Shown: positions 10,842 to 23,720, counted from the stretch's first letter. The stretch is 64,000 nucleotides of DNA from Agrostemma githago (GCA_958450325.1 OY288250.1:49800898-49864897), one strand, 5' to 3'. Program-made: numbers and translations. Notes: generated by a model from the letters alone, not told the origin.

Positions 10842-13800
10842 ATGCCTAGGAGGGGAGGCGACTTCTATCTCTTTAATCCAGAGCCAGAGAGACTCTTTCG
10901 AGCCTTTCGCCAATGGATGATTAATCGGGTTAGGATCTCTCAACCGAGTGCAAGCAATACTCATCAAGGGCAAGCCCAGGGCGCCGACTTGAACAATTCA
11001 CCTCGAGAGACGGCCGGAGGGACCTTCATCAATCCCTTCGGTGATTCTTCTCCTAGTTCCCCCTCTTCATCTACATCAACACCGTCTACACCACCATCTT
11101 CTCCCTTACATCCAAGAATGCCTAAGTTTTCCTCTCACTCCACTTTCACGGAAGATGTTTTGCCGGGACCGAGTGCATTACCGGAAGCCTATACCGGGAA
11201 TTTCGTGGCAAAGACTCAATTTATCCAACTAGTGGAGAGGAGCCCATTTAGTGGTTTGCCCACCGAAGACCCGCACCAACATATGGAGACCTTCTTCGAT
11301 TATTGTGACGCTATATCTCAAACCGGGGTTACTCAAGACCAAATTCGTTGGGTACTCTTCCCGTTTTCTCTTATTGGAAAAGCGAAGCAATGGATCAAGA
11401 GTCTCGATAGGGCAACCATGGGTATCGACACTTGGAAAAAGCTTGCCTTGGCGTTCTACCAAAAGTTTTACCCTCCGGAAAAGACAAATTTGCTTAGGGC
11501 CTCCATCACCGGGTTCCAACAAAGGTATGAAGAGAGCCTATATGAAGCTTGGGAGCGGTTTAAGTCTTTGGTAAGATCGTGCCCTCATCATGGACTCTCA
11601 CAATGGTTCTTAGTGCAACAATTTTGGAACGGACTTTATGAGGACTCGAGAGCTATTCTTAACATGGGCTCCAACGGTAGGTTCACCGAGGTCGATGACG
11701 ACCAAACATGGGCGAGAATCGAAGAGATGGCGGTGCATAATTCGCAATACTCTAGGCCTAGGAAGGCACATCGAGGAGGCATACATGAGGTCGATGCTAT
11801 CACCAAATTAAGCATTGACCTTGGAGCTCAACTAAGAACTCACATGGAGACCATTGACAAAAAGCTCCAAAGCCACCTCAACCAAGTTCAAAGCTCTAGT
11901 TCCTCCAACCAACACTCGATCCATGATGTAAATGCTTTGGAGTTTGCACCTCCTTTGCCTTATTTTGGGATGTGTGATACTTGTGGAATCGTTCGTCATG
12001 ATCCTATGCATTGTAGAGGAAGTACTGAGCAAGTGAACGCCTTTCAAGCGTTCAAGCAAGGTGCCTCCTACTCTAATCAATACCAAGCTTCCAATCAAGT
12101 CCCTCAACAACAAGCCTTTCAACATCAACAACAACATCGTCCCTATGTTCCACCTCCTTTACGGGACAACAATGAAAGTTACCAAGGTTATGTGGGTAAC
12201 CAAAGACCCTTCAACAATTTCAATCAAAATAACCAAGGCAACTTCAACAACAAGCAATGGTTCCAACAAGGGAACTTCAATCAAGGTGGTTTCCAAGGAA
12301 ACCAAAATTTCCATGGACAACAAAACCACAACCAAGGGTATCAAAGCTACAATCATGGCAACAATCAAGGCCTTAATCAAGGCAAGCCTCATGGGTTCCA
12401 AGGGAACCATCAACAACAACAAGCAACACATGGCAATCAACAAAGCAAGCCTAGGAGCCGGTCTCCTATTCATGAATATGGTACTCCATTAGCCCTCACC
12501 GATACTCCACATAATCCATCATCCCCACCACGGGAATCCGACATACAAAAGCAAATGATGGATATGCAAAGGAATACCCAAGAAATGGAAAAGAGTCAAT
12601 TGGAGGCACAAATGACACAACAAGGAATCATTGCTCAAATTCTAATGGATAACAAGGAAATGAAAACTCACATGAAGATGATTAAGAATCAAGCGTCACA
12701 ACTTGCATCGGGAAGTTCTTCAAGACAAAGGGGGCAAATTGCCTCCTCAAGGTGAAACTCCAAATTATGAACATGTCAGTGCCATCACCTTGAGGAGCGG
12801 TGCTACATATAATCCTCCCGTGTTTCCTAGTGAGCAAGAAGCAATGAAGGAATTTGTGTCTCCAAATCAAGAAGAATCAAGCTTGGACAATCCAATAGAG
12901 GAACAAGTTCTATGGGAAGCTGAAAATCCCCAAGAAGACAACCCTCCCCCACTTCAAGATAAAGACAAGGGTAAAAGGAAGGTGTCATTTGAGGAGTCCA
13001 CCCTTAATGATCAAAACAAGTACCAAATCAAGTTGCCTTACCCATCAAGGCAAATGAAGACTAAGGTGGACACTCATTACGACAAGTTCCTTAGTATTGT
13101 GAAGAAATTTGATGTTAGTGTCCCGTTCACCGATTTACTTACCCAAATCCCGGCATATGGAAGATTTATGAGAGAAATCTTAGCTAGGAAGAGATCCGTT
13201 GACAAGGAAGAGACCGTAGCGTTCACGAGGGTGGTGAACGAGCTTATCCAAGGTTCCACGCTTCCGAAGTTGAAGGATCCAGGTAGTTTTTCGATCCCTT
13301 GCACCATAGGCAACTTCTTGATCAAGAATGCGTTATGTGACTTGGGCGCGAGTGTGAGCATCATTCCCTATTCTATTTGTTGCCGACTCGGAATGAAAGA
13401 GTTGAAATGTACGTCCCTCACCCTCCAAATGGCCGATAAATCATTCAATCGACCATTAGGAATGTTAGAGGACGTACCGGTACGAGTGGGGAAATACTTC
13501 ATTCCGGTCGACTTCATTGTGCTTGACATGCCGGAGGATGCCAACACTCCCATTATTCTTGGGCGCCCATTTTTACACACCGCGGGTGCCATGATCGATG
13601 TGAAGAACGGTAGGATCACATTTGAGTTAGGCGAGGAAAAGATAGTGTTCGACCTCCAAGGCAACACTACGCCTACTAAGGATGAATCATGTAATATGAT
13701 CCAAGCCAAGAAAGACATCGATCTAGGGGGTGAACCGGAACAAAGCTTGAAGAAGTACTCTTATGTACTTGAGGATGACGACTCCGATATGGAGGAAGAT

Positions 13801-14097
13801 GAGTGCCCAATTCATGGGCTTGATGACAAGTTGAAGTGCAATGACAAGGAAGAAGATGAGCCTCCCTTGGGGCCGCATGAGGACCGATGGACTTTTGGGT
13901 ATATCCCCAAGGACCAAAAGTACAAGTTCAAGTCGTTGAACTTGGAAGAGCGGGATGCCCCGGGAACGTCAAGGCAAGGCCATGAGGAGCCTTAGGATGT
14001 GGTCGGTTACATTACGAGCTTGATTGAAGACTTCTCTAGGGCCTTCGACTTGTTCTTACAAGCCCTTGATGGAGATGGAACTAGTCTAGGTTGTTGA
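10842..14097 (+). pseudogene. gag-pro: gag-protease polyprotein, copy 2, frameshift and stop
   Basis: The start ATG at 10842 (MPRRGGDFYLFNPEPERL) is shared with copies 3 and 4. A 637-codon frame covers Gag, the CCHC knuckle (CDTCGIVRHDPMHC) and a Q/N-rich segment. A one-base gain near 12730-12741 (GGGGG tract) shifts the frame. The protease part continues in the next frame (12703-13995) with motif DLGAS near 13341 and ILGRPFLHTAG near 13556. TAG at 13993-13995 replaces a Trp codon; beyond it the same frame runs to TGA at 14095-14097. No pol domains follow. The frameshift lies between Gag and protease, but because copy 4 is open there I read it as a mutation, not programmed frameshifting. Confidence 0.9.
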
Positions 14098-14384
14098 AAA
14101 AGATTGAAGAAGCACCATCTTGGTTTGACGGAGTTCCACAAGAACCGTCTCATTGTATATATCTCTTTCTTGTAGTTAGTTGGATTTTTGTGAATTCTTG
14201 TTATTTGGTTTGATTGATGACCGTTGTGAGGGAGAGAGTTTGATGTGTGTTTGAGTATTTTTTGATAGGTGAAGTGAGAACGCTCCTAGAGAGGATTGGC
14301 TATGGGTACCTTGGGTTGTGAGCAAGAGGATTGGGTTTTTGAAGCTTGGAACAAGTTTTTGGGATCGTGGAGGTCGAAGAAGAC

Positions 14385-14554
14385 CCAACCCGACCGGGAT
14401 GAGGCGTCCCGACTGGGAAGGGTAAGGCATCCCGACCGGGAAGGGTGCCATCCCGATCGGGATGGGTGCACCAGATTTCGAGTTTTCTGTGGATCCGTCC
14501 CGACCGGGACGGGTGAGCTAACCCGATCGGGATCAACCTTCCTGACCGGGATGG
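14385..14554. repeat. Internal palindrome cluster, copy 2
   Basis: About seven palindromes, mostly CCCGACCGGG or CCCGATCGGG, with decayed forms such as CCCGACTGGG and CCTGACCGGG. Orientation is inverted relative to the LTR cluster. Confidence 0.85.
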
Positions 14555-15318
14555 TCCTCTGCTCCCCCTTTGTGCTTCTTCTTCAAAAATCGAGTCCACC
14601 CAACCGTTTTATGCCCCCTCCCAACCTCCCTAGCTACCCTAGCCTTATCATATGCTCCGTGTACTTCATTGTCGTGCCTTCACTCCATTTCCTATCCACT
14701 TTACACCAACTCTCGCATCAAATCCCATCCCCTCACACCATTACTACCCCGACCGTGAGTCCTTCTTGAGTGTGAAGCGAGATGGCACCCGAGAAGACAA
14801 GCGACGAGCCTTCAATGATCATCGAGACGATGGAGCAAGTGAGTTACTAACCGCTCGGTTTGGTAACTATCCTTACTTTTACGTCTTTTTATTGCTTGTT
14901 TTTTATTGTTTGCCCCCCTTCCCTTGAGTCATGGGATCTTAGTGGCCTTCGAGGCCATAGTATGGTTGCTCCCGACTCCCGACGACGTGATTACGTCGAG
15001 GGTCAGTCGATTAGTCCAATTTACAAGATTTTTACCTCTTTTTAGGAGTTAGTCGGATTTGGACGGAATCCGGGCTAGGTGACTTGATTACACCTAGCCC
15101 TCCCCTCCCATTTCCTTTTTATTTCTTTCTTTTTATTTTTCTTCCCCCTTCCATATCTTTTTCTCGTCTCAGCCCATGGTGACTTGACTACACCCCTGCC
15201 GGACACCTTCTACCTTTTTCTCCACTTTGTTTTTAATTTTACCTTTATTTTCGTAGTTTATTTTCTTTTCTTTTGTCTCTCCGCACACTACAATTGAGCA
15301 TATGAGGACATTGCTCGA

Positions 15319-15334
15319 TTTAAGTGTGGGGGAG
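15319..15334 (+). other. Internal polypurine-like tract, copy 2
   Basis: TTTAAGTGTGGGGGAG followed by CGATATTCTATC, about 1.75 kb upstream of the 3' LTR and identical in core to the tract in copies 1, 3 and 4. Confidence 0.6.
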
Positions 15335-17064
15335 CGATATTCTATCGTAGTTAGTTTAATCTTTTCCTTTTTTCGAAAAAAACCTTTAAAAACCCTAAAA
15401 AATTGAAAAAAATTCACAAAAAATCAAAAAGATTTTCCTTTTTGTGTGTTTTCCTCTTATGTTTTTGTATCGTGTTTTTGTCGTATTGTGTGTGTTTTGC
15501 CTCCCTCCTCCTTGTAGGTTGCTTAGTTGCCGATGACTTTGGAAAGCTCTAAAGAATCCCGGTAACATCTTATCTCTTTTTCTTCTTTATCCCTCGTGGA
15601 GTTTGGAGGAGATTGTGATGTTGTGTGCTCGGGTGGAGCTTTGTAAAGTGTGGTTGATTTGGTGATTTGTTTGGAAGATAGGGGTGGTGTTTGTGTTGGT
15701 TATATGTTTGTTGTGTTTTGTTTTTGTTTTGTTGCTTTTACTTCTTTTTCTTTCATTCTTTGTCGTGTCTTCATTTTGTGTTGTGTGTTTTGTGTGTAAA
15801 CCGTTTTCGAAAACCCGGTTTAGAGGCTAGTGTGTGAGTGTCTATTTTTCCCTTCCTAGTTGTATAAATCGAGTTTTGGACTTTAGTCTAGTAGAATGAC
15901 CCTAAATCAATGAGTTCGTTGGTCCTTTACCTTGTGTCCACTTAGCTTACTAGGGATTTACTGCGGGATTTGCACTTTTGACCATTATGACCACCCACGG
16001 TGTGAAAAGGCCTTGGTTGCCGAGTCTCGTCCCTTAGGTGACCGTGTTTAGGATCATTTGATTAGTCCAAGTTCTCCACTTTTTGTGGGTTTGAAAGGGA
16101 ATGCGCAACCCCAACTCACCCATTACCCTACCTCCTACACATACCCACACAAATAAAATACAAATTGTTGATTCTCTCTTTCTTGTTACACAATGAAATG
16201 CCAAAAATGTCAAATCTTGCCAAAAAGGGCAAAGAAAAGGAAAGAAAGAAAAATGAAAGAAAGAAAAGAATGAAGAAAAAGAAAAGGCACAAAAGCCAAA
16301 AAGAAAATAGAAAAGAAGAAAAAGAATGGCATGGCAAAACAAAGAAAATATGTCAAAAAGAAAGAAAATGCCAAAAGAAAACTCGACTCACAAAAAAATA
16401 ACCCCTACTTCTCAAAATAAGCCTTTTTCCGACTTTTGCCGTGAAGAGCCTACCAAAGGACCGAGTCCCTTGGAAGGATGATAGCGGCATTAGTCGGTCT
16501 TCCCTCATTTTGCAATATTTCCACCTTTTTACTTGGACTAGTTAGGCGGTTTTGGGCATGGGACGACCCTCTTGGCTCACGCTAAAGGGGGCGGGGTCTC
16601 ACTTACCTACAGTATCGACTAACACCGTGGTTCCTCACTTTTCCACTCCGCCGATCGTCCCGTAGTACGTTTTTAGAAAGTTAGGAGGACCTAGGTAAGT
16701 CACCAACATTCTTGTTGCTTTATCGTCATACTATTAGGGTTTAGTCCACCTTGGTTTGTATTGCTAGCTTGGGAACGTTGTCACTTACCTCGAGTCCTAA
16801 ACCGGTGTTTCATTCACCGCTTTTAGAGGAAAGCGGTATTTCTTTTGTTTTGGGTGCAACCGTCTATGTGTTTGTTTGTGTGTTTGTTTGTTTATGTGTT
16901 TTGTGTCCTGTTGCATCCATAGTTTTGTCGCAAGACCCGACTTGCCTTGCGGAGTGCACTTTTCCTCTAAGTGCACTCACGTGAGTTGAAGAGGCGTAGG
17001 GTGCGCTAATACCCATTCGGCTAGTTTAGTAGTTAGTGTGTGCTTACTCGAGGGCGAGTAAGGG

Positions 17065-17080
17065 TTAAGTGTGGGGAAGT
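17065..17080 (+). other. Terminal polypurine tract, copy 2
   Basis: TTAAGTGTGGGGAAGT directly before the LTR start. One G of the run is A compared with copies 1, 3 and 4. Confidence 0.85.
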
Positions 17081-18638
17081 TGATAAGTGTAGTTTGTAGT
17101 GCCTAATTGTTGTGTTTTGGAGCGATTCATGGGCTTCTTATGCTTCCTTTAGTTCGTGCCAGGTTCTCGAGGCGAATTTGGAAGAGTTGGAGCGATTCCG
17201 ACTCTATACATACACATTTTGGGGCCAACGGAGTAAAGGAACGATGACTCGACGCCTTGGAATCGACCCGGAGACCTCGGAACCCAATCCCGAGCCTCCG
17301 AAACCTGATCCCGAGTCCGGAGAATCGACGAGAATCCCATGAGAGGCAAGGAAGGGCCAAAGAGCTCTTAAGGGAGGCCTACAAGACCAATCCCATTCGG
17401 GATGGCCTCATCTCGTTCGGGATGGGATGCACTTTGAAGGAGGCTGCTGTGAGCCCATACCGGTGGGGACCATCCCGTCCCGGTCGGGATGACAGGGCCG
17501 TCCCGATCGGGATGATCCTTCCCGATCAGGACCGTGATGCTGCTGCACGACTCTTTTTCTTTCTTCTCCTTCATTCTTGTACACATATATATACTCCCTT
17601 CTTGTAATTTTAAGACATCTTATCTTATCTTAGATTAGTTTAAGCCTCCATTATCATTCAAAACACTAGATTATTGCTACTCTCATTAGTTTAATCCTCT
17701 CTTTAATCCTTAGTTAATTATTGTAATTAGTCTTGGATTAAGGGATTCTTGAAGATTGTTAAAAGATTGACAACCTTGGGATTGTATTTGGGTTTCTCAT
17801 TTATACAAGTTTTCATCTTTTCTCCATCTATTGTTGGTATAATCTTTTCCTCCTTAGTCTTTGTTATTTATTAAAGTTTCTTTCTTATTGTTATTGTTAT
17901 TGTTATTGTCTTGTTAATGATAATGGATGCTTGTTTTGTGACATTGATTTCTCTTATTATTGTTGGTTTTCTCTTAATAATGAGTGAGTAGTTTTCTTGT
18001 GGGGTTAGTAGGGGGATTAGGGGTAGATTATGGATGATTAGGGTTGATTAAGGGTAAAAGGTTACATCTTTGTTGTTAGTCACATTGTAGGCACTCTATG
18101 TGTTTGTTGATATGCTTGTGTGAGTTGTAGTGGCCATGCTTCCCATACTAGTGTTCATCTTCTCATTGATTGCTTATTTTGTGGAAATGTTGAGAATAGT
18201 TTAGTCGCGAGAGCGCGGACTAGGGTCTAAGTTGCGAGAGCCCGGACCCACCTTGACATCGGTCTAAGTTGCGAGAGCCCGGACCGACTCTAGCGATTAG
18301 GAGACACCTATACCCTTGATCACCCCAATTATCCTTCTACTCCTATGAACCCGACCTACCCCACTTCTTTCCATATTTGATCCATCGTCTTAGTTAGTCA
18401 TAGTTCTTCTAGTTTATTTATTAGTTCGATCATTAGTCTAGTTCTTACTCCTCCTCCTTAATAGTTTTCCATTTATCGCTTCTATGTGTTTGTTTGGTAA
18501 TTTAGTCTCGTTGTAGGCCGACCTAGTCTAAACCTTGATATACCGTCCTCGTGGATACGATCCCGACTTACCCTAGCAACCCATTAGGTTAGTCGGTGTT
18601 TTATTGTTGGCTAGGGACGTGACAAATCCCTACCATCA
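17081..18638 (+). repeat. 3' LTR of copy 2
   Basis: 1558 bp, TGATAAGTG to CCATCA, flanked by the CTAAC duplication. It lacks about 39 bp near the start relative to the 5' LTR. The breakpoint lies between two TTTGG motifs, which suggests deletion between short direct repeats after insertion. It still has palindromes (17386-17532) and TATATATAC near 17586. Confidence 0.93.
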
Positions 18639-18815
18639 CTAACGCAGCCACCCGAGAGGGATAAATCTAACGTAGTCGCCCGAGAGGGATAAATCTAGCT
18701 TAGCTACCCGAGAGGGATAAATCTAGCGCAGCCACCCGAGAGGGATAAATCTAACGCAGCCACCCGGGAGGGATAAATCTAACTTAATGCAACCACCCAT
18801 CAGGGATTAAATCAA
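18639..18815 (+). repeat. 28-bp tandem array, continuation
   Basis: The array interrupted by copy 2 resumes for about five more units, then decays (CAACCACCCATCAGGGATTAAATC). From about 18816 to 19085 there is A-rich non-repetitive sequence with no supported feature. Confidence 0.88.
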
Positions 18816-19085
18816 AAATAAGACACCAATAAATACTTAAACAAGAAATCTGAAACTACTGATTAACATCGATAATACACTCTCGACTATAAAACAAGCA
18901 CTTAACGCTGCACCCGGGCGCGTAACAAAACAACCTAGACTAACATAATTGAACTCTGAACAGACTCGAAAGCATAAACAAACCAAGACAAAAGCAAGAA
19001 CAAACTCGAACAAAATAAGACAAGCCTGCAAAACAAAATTAACTAAGACAAACTCACATAACAGGCATTTTACTAAAACAAATAA

Positions 19086-19570
19086 ACAAATAGCAATTTT
19101 GCCGGAGGGGTCTGAGTTATCCCGGAGGCAAAGCAATTTTCCCCAGGGGTCTGAGTTATCCCGGAGGCACAACAATTTTGCCCGAGGGGTCTGAGTTATA
19201 CCGGAGGCACAACAATTTTGTTCGAGGGGTCTGAGTTATCCCGGAGGCACAACAATTTTGCCCGAGGGGTCTGAGTTATCTCGGACCCACAGCAATTTTG
19301 CCCAAGAGATCTGAGTTATCCCGAAGGCACAGTAATTTGCCCGAGGGATCTAAGATCCCGGAGGCACAACAATTTTGCCCGAGGAGTCTGAGTTATCCAA
19401 AAGGCACAGTAATTTTGCCCGAGGGATCTAAGATCCGGAGGCACAGCACATCAATTTTTGCCCGAGGGGTCTGAGTTACCCCAGAGGCACGACAATTTTG
19501 ACCGAGGGATCTAAGATCCCGGAGGCACAGCAAATAACAATTTTGCCCGAGGGTCAAAGTTATCCCGGAA
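19086..19570 (+). repeat. ~40-bp tandem array in Retand-A 3' UTR
   Basis: About 11-12 head-to-tail units with the core AATTTTGCCCGAGGGGTCTG and then AGTTATCCCGGAGGCAC; some units are shortened. The unit is unrelated to the 28-bp unit next to it except for a CCCGAGRGG motif. Placement in the 3' UTR, before the polypurine tract, fits the known tendency of Tat-lineage elements to carry variable tandem repeats there. Confidence 0.88.
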
Positions 19571-20083
19571 GCACAACATCTTTTGTCCTATAGGGGTCAG
19601 AGGCACCCCGAAAGATAGCTATTCGAGTGGAGACTGACGCCCTCGAATAGTTTTATATCATTTTATCTTGTCTTAGGGGTTAGAAGCATCCCGGAAGACA
19701 CCTATCCGAGTGGAGACTAATGCCCTCGGACGTTTTATGTCATTAAGGGTTCATAAGCATCCCAAGTAAAAGCAAATACATTTACACTTAACACATAAAA
19801 GCGCTTAAAATTATACAAAACCTTAAATAAATCGAAGAGGACAAAGCGCGCGCACACAAAGAGTCAAGAACGAGATGACAAGCAACGGCCCGGGCCCAAG
19901 CAAACAACCACAAGAGAAGACGTCAGGTATGACATCTAAAACTTGGCTGGCGAGCCCCAACGCACAGTCTAACGGACTTAAAACGACCCGACCGGACGGT
20001 GACCAGGTCGTAATCTTCGATTGACCTGGGCGGCTATACTTTGACTTTCGCCTTGTCCAAGCCTCAGTCAAAGTGGGGCCTTC
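19571..20083 (+). other. Retand-A 3' end and polypurine tract
   Basis: Non-coding sequence after the arrays, ending with the polypurine tract AGTCAAAGTGGGGCCTTC (20066-20083) against the LTR start. The stretch around 19945-20070 (GGCTGGCGAGCCC, AACGACCCGACCGGA, CCTTGTCCAAGCCTC) matches the end of Retand-B (39557-39665) and, reversed, the Retand-D internal end (63357-63480), which identifies the family. Confidence 0.75.
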
Positions 20084-22251
20084 TGTAGACACCCAGATTT
20101 AGACATGGTCGCTGCAGAAGTGCCCAACAGACACTCGATGACGATAGGACTGCAACGCGACGCGGGTTCTCGGTGTTCTAGATAGTTTTTCTATAGAACG
20201 GATCAACTAAATTACTCGGGCAAATTAAACTAACATGATGGCAGCCTTAGTCATGTCGTTACGATCGCATAGATACTAATTAGAGTCAATTCAGACACCG
20301 GGACCCTGAGTCGGTCCCGAACCGAGTCAACACCGCGCCAAGCGAACCTCGGGATGAACACCCGAGGCCCACTAAACCCACGGCGCTAGGTCAAACCTGG
20401 GGTAAACTTAATCCCCAAGAATCATATCACACTCCTCCCTCTCGGTTTTGGAAAGTTTCAAAACCGTATCCTCAGAATTCCAACCGCACCACCTGACGCG
20501 CCTGGGTCTCCCCACGCTCGGACCCAGATGCCTGAGTCTCAGTACGCCCCAGCTCGGGCGACTATATGAGCGACGAGTGCCGAAACACCAATAAATACCC
20601 CCTTCACGCCCTCATTTCAAGACACATCATTCAATCTTCTCTTCTCCCTCTACACTCTCGCTAAGGGCTCGCACTACGACACCCGAGGCAAACGTTCCAC
20701 TCGATCGTAGTTCCGACAATAAAAGTGACATCGACGCTACTCCTCACCTTCGAGCACTCCACTCGATACCGAGGTGCCTGTGATCGACTAGCTCAAAAAT
20801 AGTATGCAGATTATGTCGGATTAGCCGCAGAACTAGCAAATAGTAGCAAAGCTCTGCCGGAGTAGCGGCGGGAAGGTCAAACGGTAAACGGAACTCTGCC
20901 GGAATAACTGGTCAAGCTAGGAGGATACGCCTGTCGAAATCGTATCGTCACTAGGTTTCCATCTAAACAAAACTTTCCATATTTGCACTTTCTATTATTA
21001 TGCACTACGACAACACTAGACGTGGGCAATAGGCCCACAAATGTCTACTAAAAGACGTAACATCCCAACTTCAACAGCAAACACTAAAACACACTAAATA
21101 GAACAGAGTAATTCCGAGATCCGTTCTCAAAACTATCTATGCATCGTGTCCCGTTTAGTGTATACTCCGAGAGTGCAACTCCTCACTATGTGATTGACTT
21201 ACATTCGCATTTACAGTTTTTCGTATGATTTATTGCTTTTATGACCTTATAATCGCATGCTAAATCACCTAACACCGAATTCAAAACGTAAAACAACTAA
21301 AATTGAACAAAGTGATGGTCGGGTTTTGTATTAGTCCCGGTGCTCGCCTTATTAGGTTCGACGCATCTCCATTAATACCGAGCCGACGCATCTTAAGTAG
21401 AATACCAGGTAAGGTATACCACGAGAATGACTAATATCCGTATTATCGCGTTAAAACTGACTTGCTAATACGTATAATACTAATACTCTCTACTCTCCTA
21501 CGTGCATCTTTTCTTGGCCTGCTTGTCACGTGAAATCGCACGCAAAGAATATAAACACAACTACTTCGACGACAAAACTTACTTGTCCTTAAACAACCCA
21601 CATAGCAAAAGGTTTAGGGTTAAAACAACGGATGTTATAGTATTTCCACCACAACAAAAGAACTAGGATATCAGGCCACCGATTGATTAGTAGTGGCCGC
21701 TATAGTGCGTGCGGGATTGGGTGCTGACATCTATCGGATGTTGGTTTCCCAATACGTATACTCACCCCTTACTCAGAATCGACGATTTCCGGATGTCCGA
21801 AACCATTGGCAATGGGAGTCATTCTAGGCATGGAGTGCTTAAGGGTACAAGTCTTTATATTTAGGTACCGTGCCACTAAACTTTAAGCCGGCAAGGGATC
21901 AAAGTTGCCTTGAAAGGTTTCCGAGTCCCCATAGTTGACTCGGTGGCGACTCCACAAATTGGCAACAACTTCAGGTCACTAAAAAGGTCGCCTTACCAAA
22001 CAAAACGGCCTTTAAACATTTACAACCACGACTCGATCGATTCCCAAACGGAAACACGGGTGCCCACACCCGTCTAGTACAAGTCCGGATCGTCATCCAA
22101 ATCGAGGTCCGACACTTCGCCCCGTACGCGAGATCAGACAGGCCCCCGGCATGGAGGGGCCGCGTGGGTGGCCGCCGCCACACGTTGACAAACCGTGTCG
22201 GTCCCGTGCGGGCGCGCGCATGGCGTCGGGCGGTACGGACGGACGTCCACA
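20084..22251 (+). repeat. 3' LTR of Retand-A
   Basis: About 2.17 kb, TGTAGACACC to GTCCACA. The start is fixed by the polypurine tract. The end is fixed by similarity after 22251 to the interior of Retand-B (GCTAGCACCA near 22260 and 38040) and by a GC-rich terminus resembling that of the Retand-B LTR. A TATA-like box (AATAAATACCCC) lies near 20590. The CTCGAYCGAG palindromes of Retand-B and -D are not obvious here, so this is a different subfamily. Confidence 0.7.
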
Positions 22252-23720
22252 ACTGGCCAGCTAGCACCAAATACTAGCCTCCCCGCATTACAACCCTTAA
22301 GACCTTCCCGAGACACTTGTTAGGAGACACTCTGGAATTTTGAGGATTCAAGCTCAATAAGCTTAACCGTTAGGGCCAGACAAGGAAATCAGATCCCACG
22401 TAATTTACATTCCGCCCGATTGAAGCCCGAGTCATTTTTACTCAACTTCCTCCTTCCTACCACATCACGAAACCGTAACCCCATAGCCTTAACTCCACTA
22501 AAAACAAGCTTCAGATCTAAGTTCATCAAAGCCACTCACTACCTAGCTCCACATTCCAAAACCATCCCAGCCAGTCGCCCTGACCCAAACGCGATATCTC
22601 GGTAATTATCACTTTCAAAGGGTCACACCCGACCATTTCACATTAATTTTTAGCTAGGGTGAAAACCCATGCGAAACACTCTAAACATCTAACATCAATA
22701 ATTGGCATAACGAGTCTACATAGTACTAAACGGTTGGGCTCTCCCGGTCAAACTTTTTCTTTCCCTCGTCATTCGGGTGTCCTTGCTCGGTTCTCTCACC
22801 GTCGACCCCTCCTAATGCAAGATTCCACCTCCCTAGCCAAAAGCAAGCCCTGTCAATCTCACTTCCCCTCCTCACTCACATTTTCCATATGGGTATTGTC
22901 GGTCTAGGCCCATCTAGCTGAACCGACGAATACTAGGATCGGTAACGTCGCCTTCGGTCGGGCGCTTAGCGACATTAGCCCACATAGATTCCTTATTCTG
23001 TAGTACAGTCATATCCACAACCCTTAACCTTTCACTCACATCCGACAACCCCGGACATCAGGAACGACCTCCTGAAGTCGCTAAACCCCTTTCCAAAAGA
23101 CGAAATGCCCACGCAAGAGTGACAGGTCCACACTGACAACACATTTCACCCATCGGATCCACCAGACTTAGACGTCCTTTTTATTTCTTTTTAGGGGGAT
23201 AAGCTACCCCACCTAGGCGTGTTGTAGCCTTTAACAGCATCGTCAATCCGCATCTGTAGCCTAGTACGGCACTATCATTTAAGTATAAAAACGTGGTCTA
23301 CTTTATTTCAAAAGTGGTCTAGCCTCTTTTCCTTTTGCCTCATTATAAATATTAATGTCGGGACAATTACACTTGTCTCCCAACACCGAACATGCATTCA
23401 GTCGAAACATTTTAGTTACATGAGAATTCCTTACATGTTGCACGTCTCAAGACAAAACGTTTTAATCGACGTACTACCTGATCCGATTCCTGGCTCTAAC
23501 TAACGCATTTCAAAAAATCCGAAAGGAACTGTTTTCATACTCTCATGCAACGCTAACACGCCCAAAACTAAGTCAAATCGCAAATAAATGAACGCAAAAA
23601 GTGATTACTTGTTAATCTAGGTAAACAAATTCGCCAAACACAAGACTAATCCAACTAATTCAAATACTAAGAATATAAAAACGAATATACAAAATATACA
23701 AATTCATACACAAATCGAGG
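22252..23720 (+). mobile_element. Retand-C: internal 3' fragment of a Tat-type element
   Basis: From 22252 to about 22610 the sequence aligns by eye with 38035-38390 in the 3' UTR of Retand-B (shared words GCTAGCACCA, ATTACAACCCT, GAGGATTCAAGCTC, GAGTCATTTTTACTCAACTTCC). Further right the match fades; 22610-23720 is AT-rich and non-coding with no recognisable gene. No LTR of this element is visible, so its right limit is uncertain. Confidence 0.6.

Larger units (their letters stand above)
14098..17080 (+). other. Non-coding 3' region of copy 2
   Basis: Same order as in copy 1: TATA-like motif (TGTATATATC near 14155), palindrome cluster, pyrimidine-rich sequence, internal polypurine-like tract, A-rich stretch near 16195-16390, terminal polypurine tract. 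I see no coding domain. Confidence 0.8.
9031..18638 (+). mobile_element. Athila-like gag-pro element, copy 2, complete
   Basis: A full element of 9608 bp: 5' LTR, tRNA-Asp primer-binding site, gag-protease, non-coding 3' region, polypurine tract, 3' LTR. Both LTRs start TGATAAGTG and end CCATCA. The 5-bp target duplication CTAAC is exact (9026-9030 and 18639-18643), so the ends are certain. The target is the 28-bp tandem array of Retand-A. No reverse transcriptase or integrase is present. The protein frame is broken (see 10842-14097), so this copy cannot supply its own proteins. Confidence 0.95.
7587..22251 (+). mobile_element. Retand-A: Tat/Retand-type LTR element, 3' part
   Basis: Visible parts are a 3' UTR (7587-9030 and 18639-20083), a polypurine tract and a complete 3' LTR (20084-22251). 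The 5' part is outside the window, and copy 2 interrupts it at 9031-18638. The assignment rests on the LTR start TGTAGACACCC, the polypurine context GTCAAAGTGGGG, LTR segments similar to Retand-B (for example CCTTACTCAGAA and TTTCCGGATG) and tandem repeats in the 3' UTR, a known trait of the Tat lineage. The base after the LTR begins sequence similar to the inside of Retand-B, so Retand-A appears to be inserted in another Tat element. Its target duplication should be ACTGG (22252-22256), but the partner is outside the window. Confidence 0.75.

Noticed and set aside
12730..12745. Programmed frameshift between Gag and protease in copy 2
   Set aside because: Copy 4 and copy 1 are open across the same point in one frame, so the extra base in copy 2 is a mutation.
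21940..21970. Alternative end of the Retand-A LTR at GACTCCACA near 21956
   Set aside because: The following bases are not a PBS, and the GC-rich LTR terminus and similarity to the Retand-B interior place the end at 22251.
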